From Microdochium bolleyi (Eukaryota; Ascomycota; Sordariomycetes; Xylariales; Microdochiaceae): a DNA stretch of 64,000 nt. The stretch lies in assembly GCA_001566295.1 (NCBI GenBank), contig KQ964245.1, forward strand, positions 1,059,524 to 1,123,523. The letters are read 5' to 3'. Both the position numbers and the translations under genes were made by a program. The notes below the pieces were generated by a model. The model searched no databases. It had not been told where the DNA came from and saw only the letters and a program-made list of their open reading frames with translations. Shown one piece after another: positions 22,625-34,067 of the stretch; within the stretch, counting starts at the first letter, position 1; every line of letters begins with the position of its first letter.

Positions 22625-23974
22625 GGTGGCGAGGTAGAGATCACACCCGGTAGTCTGTTGGTGAGATGCCCTCCTTCCATCGGCAGAGGGCAGCAGCAGG
22701 GCCGGCGGTCTTTATACTCGTCGCCCTCCCAGCACAAGCGATCGCCAGCGTAGCATCACGACAAGGGGCACCGGAAGCTGCCAGTGCCATGTCGGTGAGT
22801 CGTTGCCATCCGATCCACCGCCGCTCCCGCATCTCGGTGCATCTCTGCCCATAGCCCAGCAGCATGGCCCATCGAACCGAGATGGCACCTTGGCCGGATC
22901 GAGACCCAGATCGTCGTCTCCTGCCCATTTCCCCCAGGCTTGGAAAGGCAGCTCGCCCGGCATTGGGACTGGCGCCAGTGGGGTTCGACGTCGATGGCAG
23001 GGGTTCCCCAAATTTTGCCGTCTGGGGGAGCCTTTATAGTCGCACCAATCAAATCGTGGGACCGGGAGTTCGCTTACAATAGTACAGAGCATCATCCGGC
23101 TCCCTCGGTAGTTGCCCTCTGCGGGATGACTCTTGTGTGGGGTGTCGTGCGTAAGTACCAAGGCGACTTGGGTCTCCAAAGCGAGGTCGAGGTCGAGAAG
23201 GTCTGAGTTTGTCGCTTGGCGGGAAACAACTTTTCGTCATGAAGATGACGGGGTCGCTTGCATCTCTGCAAGCCCCTCAAGGCTAGGAATCACGCAGGAT
23301 TCGCTCGCTTCGAGGGACGTCTGCGCCTCCTCTGGCAACTTGAACTTGGACTTTCCCGCAACCCTTCACGAGCGCGGCTGGCAAACCGCGCGTGTTTGCG
23401 GGCACATCTTTCGCAAGAGTGGTCGCAAGGCGTTGACATTGGAAGCTATCACCTTGTCGACGCATGCTCAAGGGTTCTGGGAACGACAGACAATGGTTTT
23501 GACGGCTTTTCAAAGTGTTTTTGTCATTACTATTGTGTTCTTCTCTCCTAGGTCAACCATAGCGCGTCTCTATGGCACCGCGCTCTCCGAGGTAGCCTTT
23601 CCTCTTCATAATCGTGGGGGGGCCAACGGCTCCCGTCCTTCTTCTAACAGGTCTCGCAACAATGTGCGACCTAGGCATGACCGACATGCCGTTGTTGTAT
23701 ATCCTTCTATCTAGCATTGTTCCCACTATCTAGGTTCTGGTCATAATCGAACAATATAGAAAACAGGCAGCCCTCGATCGCCTAGATCGAGTCCGCAACA
23801 AGCTGATCTCTTCTCCGGTCGTAGGTGTGATACGCCGGCGAGACAATCAGACGGTGGGTATCATCGTATCCGTACAGATGTAGTAAAACAGAACAGGGCG
23901 TAAAGAGCGTGAGTGACGTGTCAGGTCGTAATAGTCATTATAAGAGTGTTGGGGCTTGCGCCGGGATGTGGCCA
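22625..23974. other. Intergenic between two minus-strand genes
   Basis: It carries the promoter of the GH93-like gene at its left end and the 3' flank of the Ser-rich gene at its right end. A second TTTATA lies near 23032. No gene is seen. Confidence 0.45.
22711..22716 (-). promoter_or_regulatory. TATA box of the GH93-like gene
   Basis: The minus strand reads TATAAA 87 bp before the ATG at 22624, consistent with a short leader for an inducible secreted enzyme. Confidence 0.5.
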
Positions 23975-25561
23975 TTAGCGGCCCGTCATCCTCTTCCAGA
24001 GGCTTGGCCGCTTGCCAGAATCACCTCCAGGCGACATCGTTGGCTGACGAATCATAGGGCCAACGATGTCCTGGTCGCCCCTCTCGGGGAATTTGCCCTC
24101 TGCCATGTGCGGCAGAGTGGTTGGGATAACCTCGTCGGGCTTGATGTGTCCACGGAGCGAGGCGCCGGAAGCAATTAGCTCGGCGATGAACTGCTTATGA
24201 TAGGAGCACCAGGTATGCTCAATCTCCATCCACTTTTCCCGTGTCAAGGCGTAAGTCTTGGACGTGTCACCGTAATGCTCGCCTGTGCGAGCGAGGTGCT
24301 TGGTGTAATTGACGCGTGCCCCATCCCAGTCTTCCTGAAACTTCTGCAGAGCTGCTGAGTCCGACGCATCTGGCTTATAAGGGGCCGGGTTGATGGTGAA
24401 GTTGGCGTGGCCGAGACGATCAGACCAAGCATCAGGCTCGGGAATGGCAGGCAGCTCAGCGGATGCCATGATAGAGGGAAATGAGTTGATGGAAGGCTTG
24501 GAGCTCAGGGGCGGTGAGACTAGCGGTGACTGCGGCGCGGACGGCATGGAAATGGTTGCAAAGGCAACCGTGGGGGACACCAACGGCGAGTTCATGGTAG
24601 TGCTTGGTGGCGCCGCAATACCGTGCATGAATGGCGGCAGAAGGGGCGTCGTCGCCATGGCGCGGTCGCGCTGAATGGTCTCCTGTACATCCATGGCGTC
24701 CTCGACGATGCTTGGCGCCCTTCTTGCCACACTGTCAGAGCTGCCATATTGCGAGAGCTCTGGCGTAGGCGGAAGTGGTGGCTCATTCGTGCGATCGTAT
24801 GGAGATCCTCGGACGGCCGACCGCGACGCTGAACGCGATGCCGATCGCGATGAGGAAGGGCTGGATAACCCTCGGGAGAGGCGAGAGTATCTTTCAAGGC
24901 TACCTTCGGAAACTGGAGAGCCGGGTGCGCTGAACTGCCTGTATGACCGACGGGTCTTCAGCGACGGCAGTCTGGAGCTAAGTCGACTCGAGAGGTTGCT
25001 GAAAGGCGCTTCGAATCTCCTGCTCAACTTCCTTGAAGACCGGGTGTCCTCCTTGCAAGCATCGGCTTCCTGGTGAAGACTGAAGTCATAGTCAAAGTCC
25101 TGGCAGCTGTCATAGATTTCGAGACCGGCCAGATCCTTCAGATCGGTGGGCTGGCAGTATCGAGGTGCCTCGCGAAGGCAGTCGGTGAGGTCGAACTGAT
25201 CCGAGGAGGCGTCGTCAAAGTCGACATAATCCTCTGCGTCCGCGTACTCGTAACTTGGTGACTCTTCTTGGACATCAGTCAGAGACCACTTTGCGGAGAA
25301 GTCGGCAGCTCTGCTGGGTGATGGTGGGTAGTCTGGCGTGCTAGGTATGGCGAGATCAACTGATGATGATGAGCTGGAGTGGCGCACATGCCCACGGGAT
25401 GAGAAGGTAGGCGTGACGGGCGATGTGAGTTCAGACGAGGTGCTGCTCAGTGTGTAGAAGGAGTACGTCGCTTCGGCATCGTGCTCCCTCTTCATGGACT
25501 CTCTTTGTTTCCTTTCCTCGACAAGCTGAGGAAGGCGCAGAGGCCGGAGGGTCGGCGACAT
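23975..25561 (-). CDS. Ser-rich fungal protein of unknown function
   Basis: I do not recognise a characterised family. The single exon encodes 528 residues from the ATG at 25561 (MSPTLRPLRLPQLVEERKQRE). After a basic, helical N-terminus come long Ser-rich and acidic stretches, an SR-like run (about 230-255, SSSRSASRSASRSAVRGSP), and Pro/Ser repeats near 340-375 (NSPLVSP, QSPLVSPP). The C-terminal 130 residues are the only part that looks folded: LGHANFTINPAPYKPDAS, then a helical segment with FQEDWDGARVNYTKHLARTGEHYGDTSKTYALTREKW, and a very basic end. Earlier non-ATG codons extend the frame, but the ATG is the natural start. The Ser-Pro sites suggest phosphorylation. A very large gene-free region lies upstream. 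Confidence 0.8.
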   Translation of the reverse strand: MSPTLRPLRLPQLVEERKQRESMKREHDAEATYSFYTLSSTSSELTSPVTPTFSSRGHVRHSSSSSSVDLAIPSTPDYPPSPSRAADFSAKWSLTDVQEESPSYEYADAEDYVDFDDASSDQFDLTDCLREAPRYCQPTDLKDLAGLEIYDSCQDFDYDFSLHQEADACKEDTRSSRKLSRRFEAPFSNLSSRLSSRLPSLKTRRSYRQFSAPGSPVSEGSLERYSRLSRGLSSPSSSRSASRSASRSAVRGSPYDRTNEPPLPPTPELSQYGSSDSVARRAPSIVEDAMDVQETIQRDRAMATTPLLPPFMHGIAAPPSTTMNSPLVSPTVAFATISMPSAPQSPLVSPPLSSKPSINSFPSIMASAELPAIPEPDAWSDRLGHANFTINPAPYKPDASDSAALQKFQEDWDGARVNYTKHLARTGEHYGDTSKTYALTREKWMEIEHTWCSYHKQFIAELIASGASLRGHIKPDEVIPTTLPHMAEGKFPERGDQDIVGPMIRQPTMSPGGDSGKRPSLWKRMTGR

Positions 25562-26396
25562 TGTGAGAAGTGCAACGAGGCAGGTGAGATGTGGTTGGTG
25601 ATGGTAAGACAAAAGTTGCAAGCTCGAGGAGCAGTCGTCTTCGGCGGTGATGACTTGGTAGATCAAGTCCACATTTTAGTATGGCGCAGTATCAGTCAAT
25701 AAACAGGCCGTCGTCGCAGGGACCCTGCAGGTATGTGCTGTGAGGACGGGCACCAAGGCCTTCGTTTGCTGGATGGGCGAGTGACTGCCGCAAGCTTGGC
25801 AGGAAGGGAGTGGATGCGGTTGTCCACGTGTTGACGAATTGCAGGGCTGGCTGCGGGTGACGAGCGAGATCTGATACGGTTGGGCACACTTGGACACCTG
25901 CCGTACAGCGTGGAGTGGTTTCCGCGGCCACAACTGGATGCGCCGGCGGTGATGCTGGTTCGCAGGCGCGGAGCTGGCCAGAGTCTGGCAGGTCACGAGG
26001 CCTCGGGATTGTGCTGTATGCCCAAAAGGGAGGTCTGGACGTGTCGAGCGCGATGTGGTGGACGTTGTGCCGATTCCCAGAAACGTTGCGAGGTTGAGTT
26101 TCTCTCTCCAGTGCCCAGTCGTCTGTCCAATAGCGATCGAGCAACCCTTCCGGGTAGTCCACCAAGCAGCAGTTTTTCCTGGGCGGTCCAACAAGGTCGA
26201 GACGGGCAGATCAAGTGATCACAGAAGCAGCATCCAACAGAGACAAGACTGGTCGCGTCGAGGCCGAGCAGAGACGGTTGTGGAGGGAGAAGGGAAGAGA
26301 AACAGCAGATCGACAAGTCGGCCTCTGGAAGAGCGAGCCAAACGGGGCTTTGCATTGTCGCCCCGAAGAAGAAGAAACAGACTAGCTGGAGTAGCC

Positions 26397-26431
26397 GGGG
26401 GGAGGGTGCTGGGGGGGCTCGGGGGGGGGGG
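26397..26431 (+). repeat. G-quadruplex-type motif
   Basis: Runs of G at 26397-26402, 26404-26406, 26411-26417 and 26421-26431 are split by loops of one, four and three bases. This satisfies the common G3+N1-7 rule. It lies about 840 bp upstream of the Ser-rich gene, on the strand opposite to it. Confidence 0.65.
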
Positions 26432-27419
26432 CAGACAAGCTCGACGGGCACTGACGCGGGCGCGTTGGAGCCGCTGCTGGGGCGGGCATGGGTCCTCGCT
26501 GGGCGGTGGGCCGTTTGTGACAGTGTGTCGCACGGGCGCCGGTGCCAATCGCTGCGGCGCAAGAGTCAGTGCCCTCGAGCGACCCAGGCCAGGATGACCC
26601 GGCGCCGTGGTGTGTGGCACCGCTCGCAACCCTGGTCGTGGCCGACCGGTGTCGTGGGCTGGCAGAGGCGGGCAGGGATCCATGGATGGCTGCGCGGGCG
26701 GGCGGCCGAGGGCCCGTCGACGGCGCCGTTCGGTGGGATTCTCCCAAGCCGGGTTGGGCTTGCTGGGCCGGCTGGTTGGGCAGGACGGAAACAATTTTGC
26801 GCCTGGATTGTGTCATCATGGAGGGTGGGGCCGTGCCGGGGTTGCTCGCGGACTGTGCTTTGCACGGTATGATGCAGGCAGGCAGGGAGCTGCTCTTCTC
26901 GGTTGGCCACCCGCACTCCAGCGCTGCCTTCTGCGACTTCCGTCTCTCCAGGGCTGCTGGCCATGACGATGCCGGCCATCCTCAGGCGCCATTGCAGTCA
27001 GGCCGATATGCGATCGCAGAGTCCAATGAGAGAGTCCGTCTACAAGCACTGCGTACAACACCGAGGTCACGAGGCAATTCATCAGGATCCCATACACACC
27101 GACTGTCTCGACACCGTCCTCTCCGTGACCGCCAACTGGAAAAATGCTCCCAGGACTCACCGTGCGACTCGACCTGTCATGCCACTGCCCGGAAGCCCTG
27201 GGGGCAGAGCCGTTGCGCTCGCGCTCCACCGCATCCCACCCGCCTGGGTCTGCCCTCAGTCTCGACTCTGGCCCAAAATGCCCATGCTCCCGGCTGCTCT
27301 CCCCGGTGCAGGCCTATTGTCAATGCTCATGCTGGCCCAGTCCCTTCCCACAAATCTCACTGTGTAGCAACGCGGAGCATGACAGGATGATTGCTCGAGT
27401 CCGAGGCCTCACAAACCGA

Positions 27420-27443
27420 TTGTTGTTGTTGTTGTTGTTGTTG
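27420..27443. repeat. (TTG)8 microsatellite
   Basis: Eight uninterrupted TTG units in the gene desert. Confidence 0.85.
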
Positions 27444-28875
27444 TCTCAGCCACAGCCGCTGTCGCCGAGGAAATAAAAGACATCCTGACCATTTGCGTGT
27501 CAGCACCAGCCACCAACCGCAGCGTGTGCTTCGTGCAAAGACAGGACCGACACATGGCCACCATCCGAGGCCCCCTCTGGATGGAAGCATGGAGCAGCAC
27601 ATGGCTTGCGAATCAGTCACTCGACCGTGGTTCGGAGTGGAGACTGTCAAGCGTCCCCATGGCTAGTGCGTCCGGAACGTCTTTCCTTGTTCTTCCATGG
27701 CCAGGGTTGTTCTCCATTGTCCGTCCCGCAGAGTTTTCCCTTTCTTCTCGGGGGCCCAGCGAGCAACGGGGCACCTCTTGGCAACAAGTCCGGCGGCTTT
27801 CGTCGCTGAGTCTTCTGTGCCGTTGTCGGCACTGTCTCAGTGCCTTGCGAGCACTCCTCTGGCAGCACGATCTGGTTGCATGTGAGCCACGTCGGCTCCT
27901 TCACCGCACTGCCATCATCCATGTCGGAAGGGCCGTTCAGAAAAACCGTGCGTTCACAGGCTATCGTCCTCGACATGTGCTGGTCAACCAGGCCGTTCTG
28001 TGAGGCGCAAAACCAGTCTTAACTCGATCTGACAATTATCAACTCGAGGCACTCCTTTAAGACACTCTGCAGGCTGCAGGCGTGTCGCAAAATCGAGACA
28101 GATGTGTTCTCCAGATTGAGCTACAATCGCCTCTCTGCAAGAGTCATATCTCAATTGCTTTTTCCTGCTGGCTCAGCTCGTGATGCATGTCTAGCTGGCG
28201 AGGCTGGGATGAGAAAGAGACCGAAACAAATACCACGACGACTCCTCTGACGGACGATCCGGAGGAATCACCCGGATTTGCATGAAACTGGCAACAGCAC
28301 AGCCGACCTTGCACGAATCCATGCATAACTGCACGCTTTCTGTGATTAGTCCAGAATTCTGACTTGTTGATTCGACCAAGCTTCGGTGCGATGCGTGGAC
28401 CCTTGAGGTATACCGGTTTCACAACGCTCTTAAGTCGGCTTCATGGGATGCGACGCTGGAGATCGGCGATTGGTCAATTGCACCATATCCCTGCACGAGG
28501 ATAGCCTGCCTGCCAGACCGTGATGTCAGAGGCTCAGTACCCAGGAGTACTGTGATGAAGATCTTGCCGAAAATGGGGCGGACGTACGGAGCAGTCCATA
28601 ACACACGATGATTGCGACAAAACAAAAACAACAAAAACAGTGTGCTGCGCATGACCAGACATCATGGGTCAACACCATACTGGAGGCAGACTGCTTGTGA
28701 ATCGAAGACCAAAAGCCTTGGGCTACGGACTAACTTTTTGTGTTCCAAACATGAGCCCATCATGCAGCTAGCAGGCTGACTCACAAGTCGAAGTCAGGTG
28801 CCGGTCACATCAAGAGTCTGTTTTCGGCTTCTGTGGCCGCAACGACTGGCTTGGCCCTGGTCTATGTTTATCTTA

Positions 28876-28914
28876 TTTGTTTGTTTTGGTTTGGACTGCC
28901 AGCAAACAAACAAA
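28876..28914. repeat. Perfect 11-bp inverted repeat
   Basis: TTTGTTTGTTT (28876-28886) and AAACAAACAAA (28904-28914) are exact reverse complements around a 17-base loop. A weak AT hairpin would form. Confidence 0.7.
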
Positions 28915-31900
28915 CAATCCTTAACACGACGCTAAATTCTAGCATTACGGGGAAGCTTAAGTCGGCATGGGGCTGTCGCAGCACACAGCCCTGTCCTGGC
29001 TGCACATGGTTACCAAGCGCGGCTTGTGTTGAGCTCCAAAAGCATACCTCATCGACAGGGACAATGCTTGAGAAAGCCCCGCCGCACCCCTCTTCGTCAT
29101 TACTGACAATAATCCATTGATATTCCTCCGCCAATGAGTCGTCATGGACAGCAGGACCAAGTTGTAATTACGTGCTGGTCAGACTCGCTTTACCCCCGTA
29201 CTTTGGCGAACTGCGGAACAGCAATGTCCATAGCATCGCTCACGCTGTTGTGCGATACGAAATACACGGTGTCGATGCATTTCGGGAGGCATCTCTTGTC
29301 TAGACACTGTCATGAATCGGGCAGCCATTGGCCCGATGCGACGATCCCAACGGTCCTGTCGTGCTCGGTATCACCAAGCAGAATGCCAGCGGCTGTGTCC
29401 CAGGATCTGCTGGCCCTGCCGGACCAATCGTGTCTGTGTTACCTTTGTGTACATTCGCGCACTTCGGGTACCACTAATCGTCTCACTTAGATGAGGGTCC
29501 GATGAGGGGAATCAAGCCCTATCTTGTTCGTAGCTACTACCACGGATGCTTCAGATCTCTGTGTATCACGAGGACTCCCTGGCAAATCGACGAGATTCTC
29601 CAGCACCATTTTCGGACGAGGTACACAAGAGACACCAGGCATCTTCCGCCAATCCGGAAGCTCCGACGATACGCGACATCACGCCACCCTCTCCCATGCG
29701 CACACCCATATGATAGTGGGCTTGGTCGGCTGCACGACATCCGTCTTGTCGAGTCAGTAGCCGAAAGGCACTTCATTGGTGTGGGTGTTTGACTACCTGC
29801 CATTAGCCAAGGCAGTTCTCCCCGCACCAGCCCTACATACACGCGTCGTACGCATGACTTGACCGTGGGAGAGTGGCCGATAAAGCATGAGCTCACGCAT
29901 CGTTCCAGGTACGATTTCCTTCAATGAAGAAGATAGATCAAGGACAGGATCGAGATTCAAAGAGAAGGACAGCAGGCGCAGTATCACCAGCGCAGAAGCC
30001 CGCAAACGTTCACATCAACCAGAGCTGTGTGATTGTCTGCAACGCGTTCTCTGTAATTACAAGGCCCCAACAACATTACGTCGCAGACATCCAAGCGACC
30101 CAGAGCCGCTAAAGCCCAAGGTCACTCTGCTCACGAACGCGCAAACGACCTTTGCTAAAAACAGGGGTTTGGCTGCCGGTCATCGTGAGGAAGCAGGTAC
30201 ATGACCCCTCCTATTGGTCTGTTTTCGTCCTGGCCGAACGGCGGCGGACGTGCATATTGCAAGAACTTGTGGATGTCTTGCAAAGGTGTGGGCTTGCGTT
30301 GTGCACAGTATGGTTTTGCAACCTTGTGAAAAGTTGGCCTCTACAGCACAGCAAGCAACTGGTAAAGGAATCATTAGACTACTCATGGGCGCGCTGCAGA
30401 GTGTCGGACTACGGCCAGGGCCTGGGTTGGGAGGAAGACAAGGGAATGGCTAACGAGGCAAGTCGCAGGCCGATCCCAGTCCTGAGGAGTGTGCCGCCCT
30501 CATCCGTGGACGCAGCGTCGCACATTTGTCCGTTGGTGCCTTGCATTAGCCTCAACTACAACGACTTGATCCCGGCGAACTGCAGCGATCTCACTGGCCC
30601 GGCGGCATCGGAACGAAAAATCCGTTGCAGTGTTGACTTCTTCCTTGACCAGCCAGCCACCCAAGCTGTATAGTGTTGTCAAAGAATGGACAATTCGACG
30701 CGGCCACAGGATGCGCTGGCTTTTCTAAAGATGCCTGCCTTCAATTGCATATCCTGGTGAGCCCAAGGGGGAACACAGCGCGAGCAAGACACCCTCGACG
30801 CACAGGAACTGGCTCTCCCAAGGCCGGTCTCAGCGAGAAGGAAAAAAATTGCGCCAATCACTTCACTCCGCTCGTCGCGCAATTTTCCCGACTGGCCCCC
30901 AATCGCGGGCAGGTTCCTCAGGATGACGTTGCCCACAGCACATCCTCCACGACAAATGACGAAATCTCGATGATCACGATCGAGCCTGGTCCCTTGTCCT
31001 TTGCCCCAGGCTGTCCTTTTTGAGGCCTGACTCGTCTCAACAAGACCAATAAAACCCAGGCACGCGACATAGAGGTCCCGGCGAGGCCTGCCAGGAACAA
31101 GAGTTTAGTCTTCAGCGCTTGCAAGGATCGTGCCATGCGGAATAACCATCTGCCAGGAACCAGGTGGCAGGGGACGAATGGCATGGGGGACTGATCGCGA
31201 TGCCGTCCAGAGAGGGCGGGGTCAACTGGCTACTCCTCCTGCGTACGCCAGGCAGGGCCAGCATACGACACAGTACCTATTGTGTCGGCAGAAAACTCGG
31301 AAGTCAAAGAGCATCTGCCGAACATGGAGAACCTTGTCGGGCTTCCTCCATAATATTTTGTGGATATTCCGTCGGGGATCCTGCGACAAGAGCGACGTCG
31401 ACGTCCACACAGTACATACAGAGAGAGAGAGAGGCCTTGACAGAGCATCGCGCTCTCGGCATCGCGCCGCTGTGCTCCACCAGAGCCTCCGGTGGAACTC
31501 TCTCTTACGATGCGACACTGTACGAAACTTTACAGCTGGAAGACATTGGTTGAGAGGGGAGCGAAAGTCTCGAGTGGCTCGCAGTGCGATGGCATCATCT
31601 CTCGCTGTCTTTGCCGGCGCGGGGAGGAGAGGGGGAAGAAAAATCGCGCGTTGCATATCATCAGCTTCCTTGATGGGAAAGATACGCCGGGAATCTATTG
31701 GCTGACGCCTCTGTGGCGGTTCATCGGTCTCGTCGCCCCAGGAGGCTGTCAGCAGCACGGCAGTGGTTATCAAGCCACCTCGCAGAGCAGTGTTCGGCTG
31801 GACATATGGCGAGAAAGCAATGACTTTGCTGCTCGTAGATCTCCTCAGACTCGGATGCAACCACCATCACTGCCTAGCTCCGATGATCGGCGACTCTGGC

Positions 31901-34051
31901 AACAGAAAGAGAACTCAACGGTTGTGGCATACTGTCTTGGCCAATGAAGTGCGACAATGTCCATCAGGCAAAGAGGCTCGACTTTGGTACCAGCATCATA
32001 GACCCGAGAACATTACGTTCCAATCATGCGTGATTGCGCATCGAAGGAGAGAGCGGCCGCTACGAGTCTGATGGCTTCCTGCAGTCGCGATTGGACCAGA
32101 GGCAGATAGATAGATGAGTTGTTCATCGGTCGAAGCTCCGGCTCGGATCCATGCGGTTATTGTTGCCCTCGACGTCGGAGCTGTCCTGAGATCCTCATCA
32201 AACCTGCATGGCGCGAACAACGCGTATCAAGTCATCCGGTGCAAGACTAACAGACGTTTTGGCATGCGTACCAGCCATGAGATACACAGCAGCACGCGAC
32301 TGCAACGCGCACCACAAGGTTTCAACGGTCCTTGTGGCTTGGCCGATTAGCCTGAATCAGCGCGACCCCAGGATTCAGCGAAGAGTGCAAAGGCTGCATA
32401 TCAAAGAATCGCTATTAAGAGTGTCTCGCCAGGGATGAGTCCTCATTGGCCAATGAATCACCCCGAGATGAGAGAATCATGACGCCGTCTCTCCTCGGCG
32501 TTGATTCGCTTCACAGCGCCGGTGGAAAGAGCTGGCGTGCATATCGGCTCAGGAACCCGTTGCCTTCCCTCTAAAGCAAGCTCGACGCTGCTGCATCTTT
32601 GAAGCTTCCTCCCATTCAGAGGGTGCCACGGAGGTTGCCGTGACGCCACAGTCGTCAGCCACGCAAGCCGTCACGGTGCAGCTGCAGCTGCAGCCGGCAA
32701 GGCTGTGTAGCCTGTGACCCGAGAAGTGAAGAAAGTGAGAAAAGCTGTGTGCGAGGTCAGAGTGTCGAGCTCGCGCAGCCAATGGATGCCGCGCAAGCAG
32801 CCCGGAGGTTGCTGTGAGCGCAAGGATTCCGCGCCGAATGTAACGGCGAGAGCGCGCGCGCGCGCCAGAGGACATGTGTGTGCATCGGCAGCAGCCTCGC
32901 GAAACCTTGCATCGCTGGCTGGCTGGGCCGGGCTGCGTTGGGCGGCATGTCATCCTTGTCGCAGGTCGGACCGGTGAATGCATCAGTGGTGGCCATGGCA
33001 TGTCGAGAAGATGTTGAATCCTTCGAATGCGACCTTGTGCCTATTTCTAAATCTGACAAAGCCAGCATCCCGGGATGCGGCGTCGGGATCACGCCAGTTG
33101 TTGGTTGGTCTTGGTCGCAGTTGGGGACCTCCATATTCTGGAATGAGAAGGTTTGCCGGGGCTGCAAGGCAAGTTGCGCGTTTTCCCATTCCCATGTGAA
33201 GAAGGAAACCATGCGACGGATGGCACCACCGCAGACGTCGATGTTGGGCCGAGGACATGTGCGCGTTACTCCCTCGTCACATCAGCGTGGCCTTCAAGTC
33301 ACTGGGAGCGACGCCGCGCCCGGCCTCCCCCTCAACAAAGACCGAACAACACATGCCGAATGCACAACGGTCGCATCCCGCACCGAGGAGCAGGGCCGCT
33401 TCCTGCAGTCAGCACATGCTCGCCAAGATCCAACTGCTGCTCCTCCCGAGATGAAGCATTGCGTCAGTCCTCGCGAACGCACAGCAACGACGCCGCATTG
33501 AGAGCGGTGCTTGCTGGCGGAACAACAACCTTGCGTAAACTTGTCTGTCTGCCCCGTGAAGTGGTGTGAAGCCACAAGCAGCACTCCGGCAATTGGGTAC
33601 CGGGAGGTTCGTGGCGTACCGCCGCCTGTCTCTGGCGATGGGCAGATACCAGAGTGCGTGTGCTGGAGCTTGCCGTCCCTTGCAGAAAATACTGCAAGCG
33701 AGGTGGAAACGATCCGAATTGAGTTGTGGTCCCTGAATGGAGAAACACCGCAGAAAAAAGCACGCGAACATCGACCACACCACCACGACTCCGGGAAAAG
33801 GGTTGCGGCGGCCCCGCTCCAAGGGCGCAGCCCATCGGATCAACGCCGCTCCGCACTAGCAGCCTGGTGGCTTGCGAGGCTTGTTCTCTCTTCTCTTCGC
33901 TGCTCTTCTGTGCCTGGCAGTTTCTGCGAGATAGAGTTTGTTGGGCTGGCGCAGGCGTTGCGGGAGGAGGCAATGGGAACTGGTCGCTGTTGTGGGTGGG
34001 TGGACAGGTCGATCCTGAGGGTGGGGGGTTCACTGGACGGAATGGTGACCG

Positions 34052-34067
34052 TCTCTCTCTCTCTCTC
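34052..34067. repeat. (TC)8 microsatellite
   Basis: Eight TC units in the gene desert. Confidence 0.8.

Noticed and set aside
21650..22753. Plus-strand frame of 367 codons opposite the GH93-like gene
   Set aside because: An antisense shadow of the GC-rich exon; it reads as Arg/Val/Gly-rich filler without a domain.
26542..27390. Plus-strand open frame of about 282 codons near the G-rich region
   Set aside because: Opposing minus-strand frames overlap it, and its Cys/Trp/His-rich mix has no domain likeness. GC-rich DNA favours such frames.
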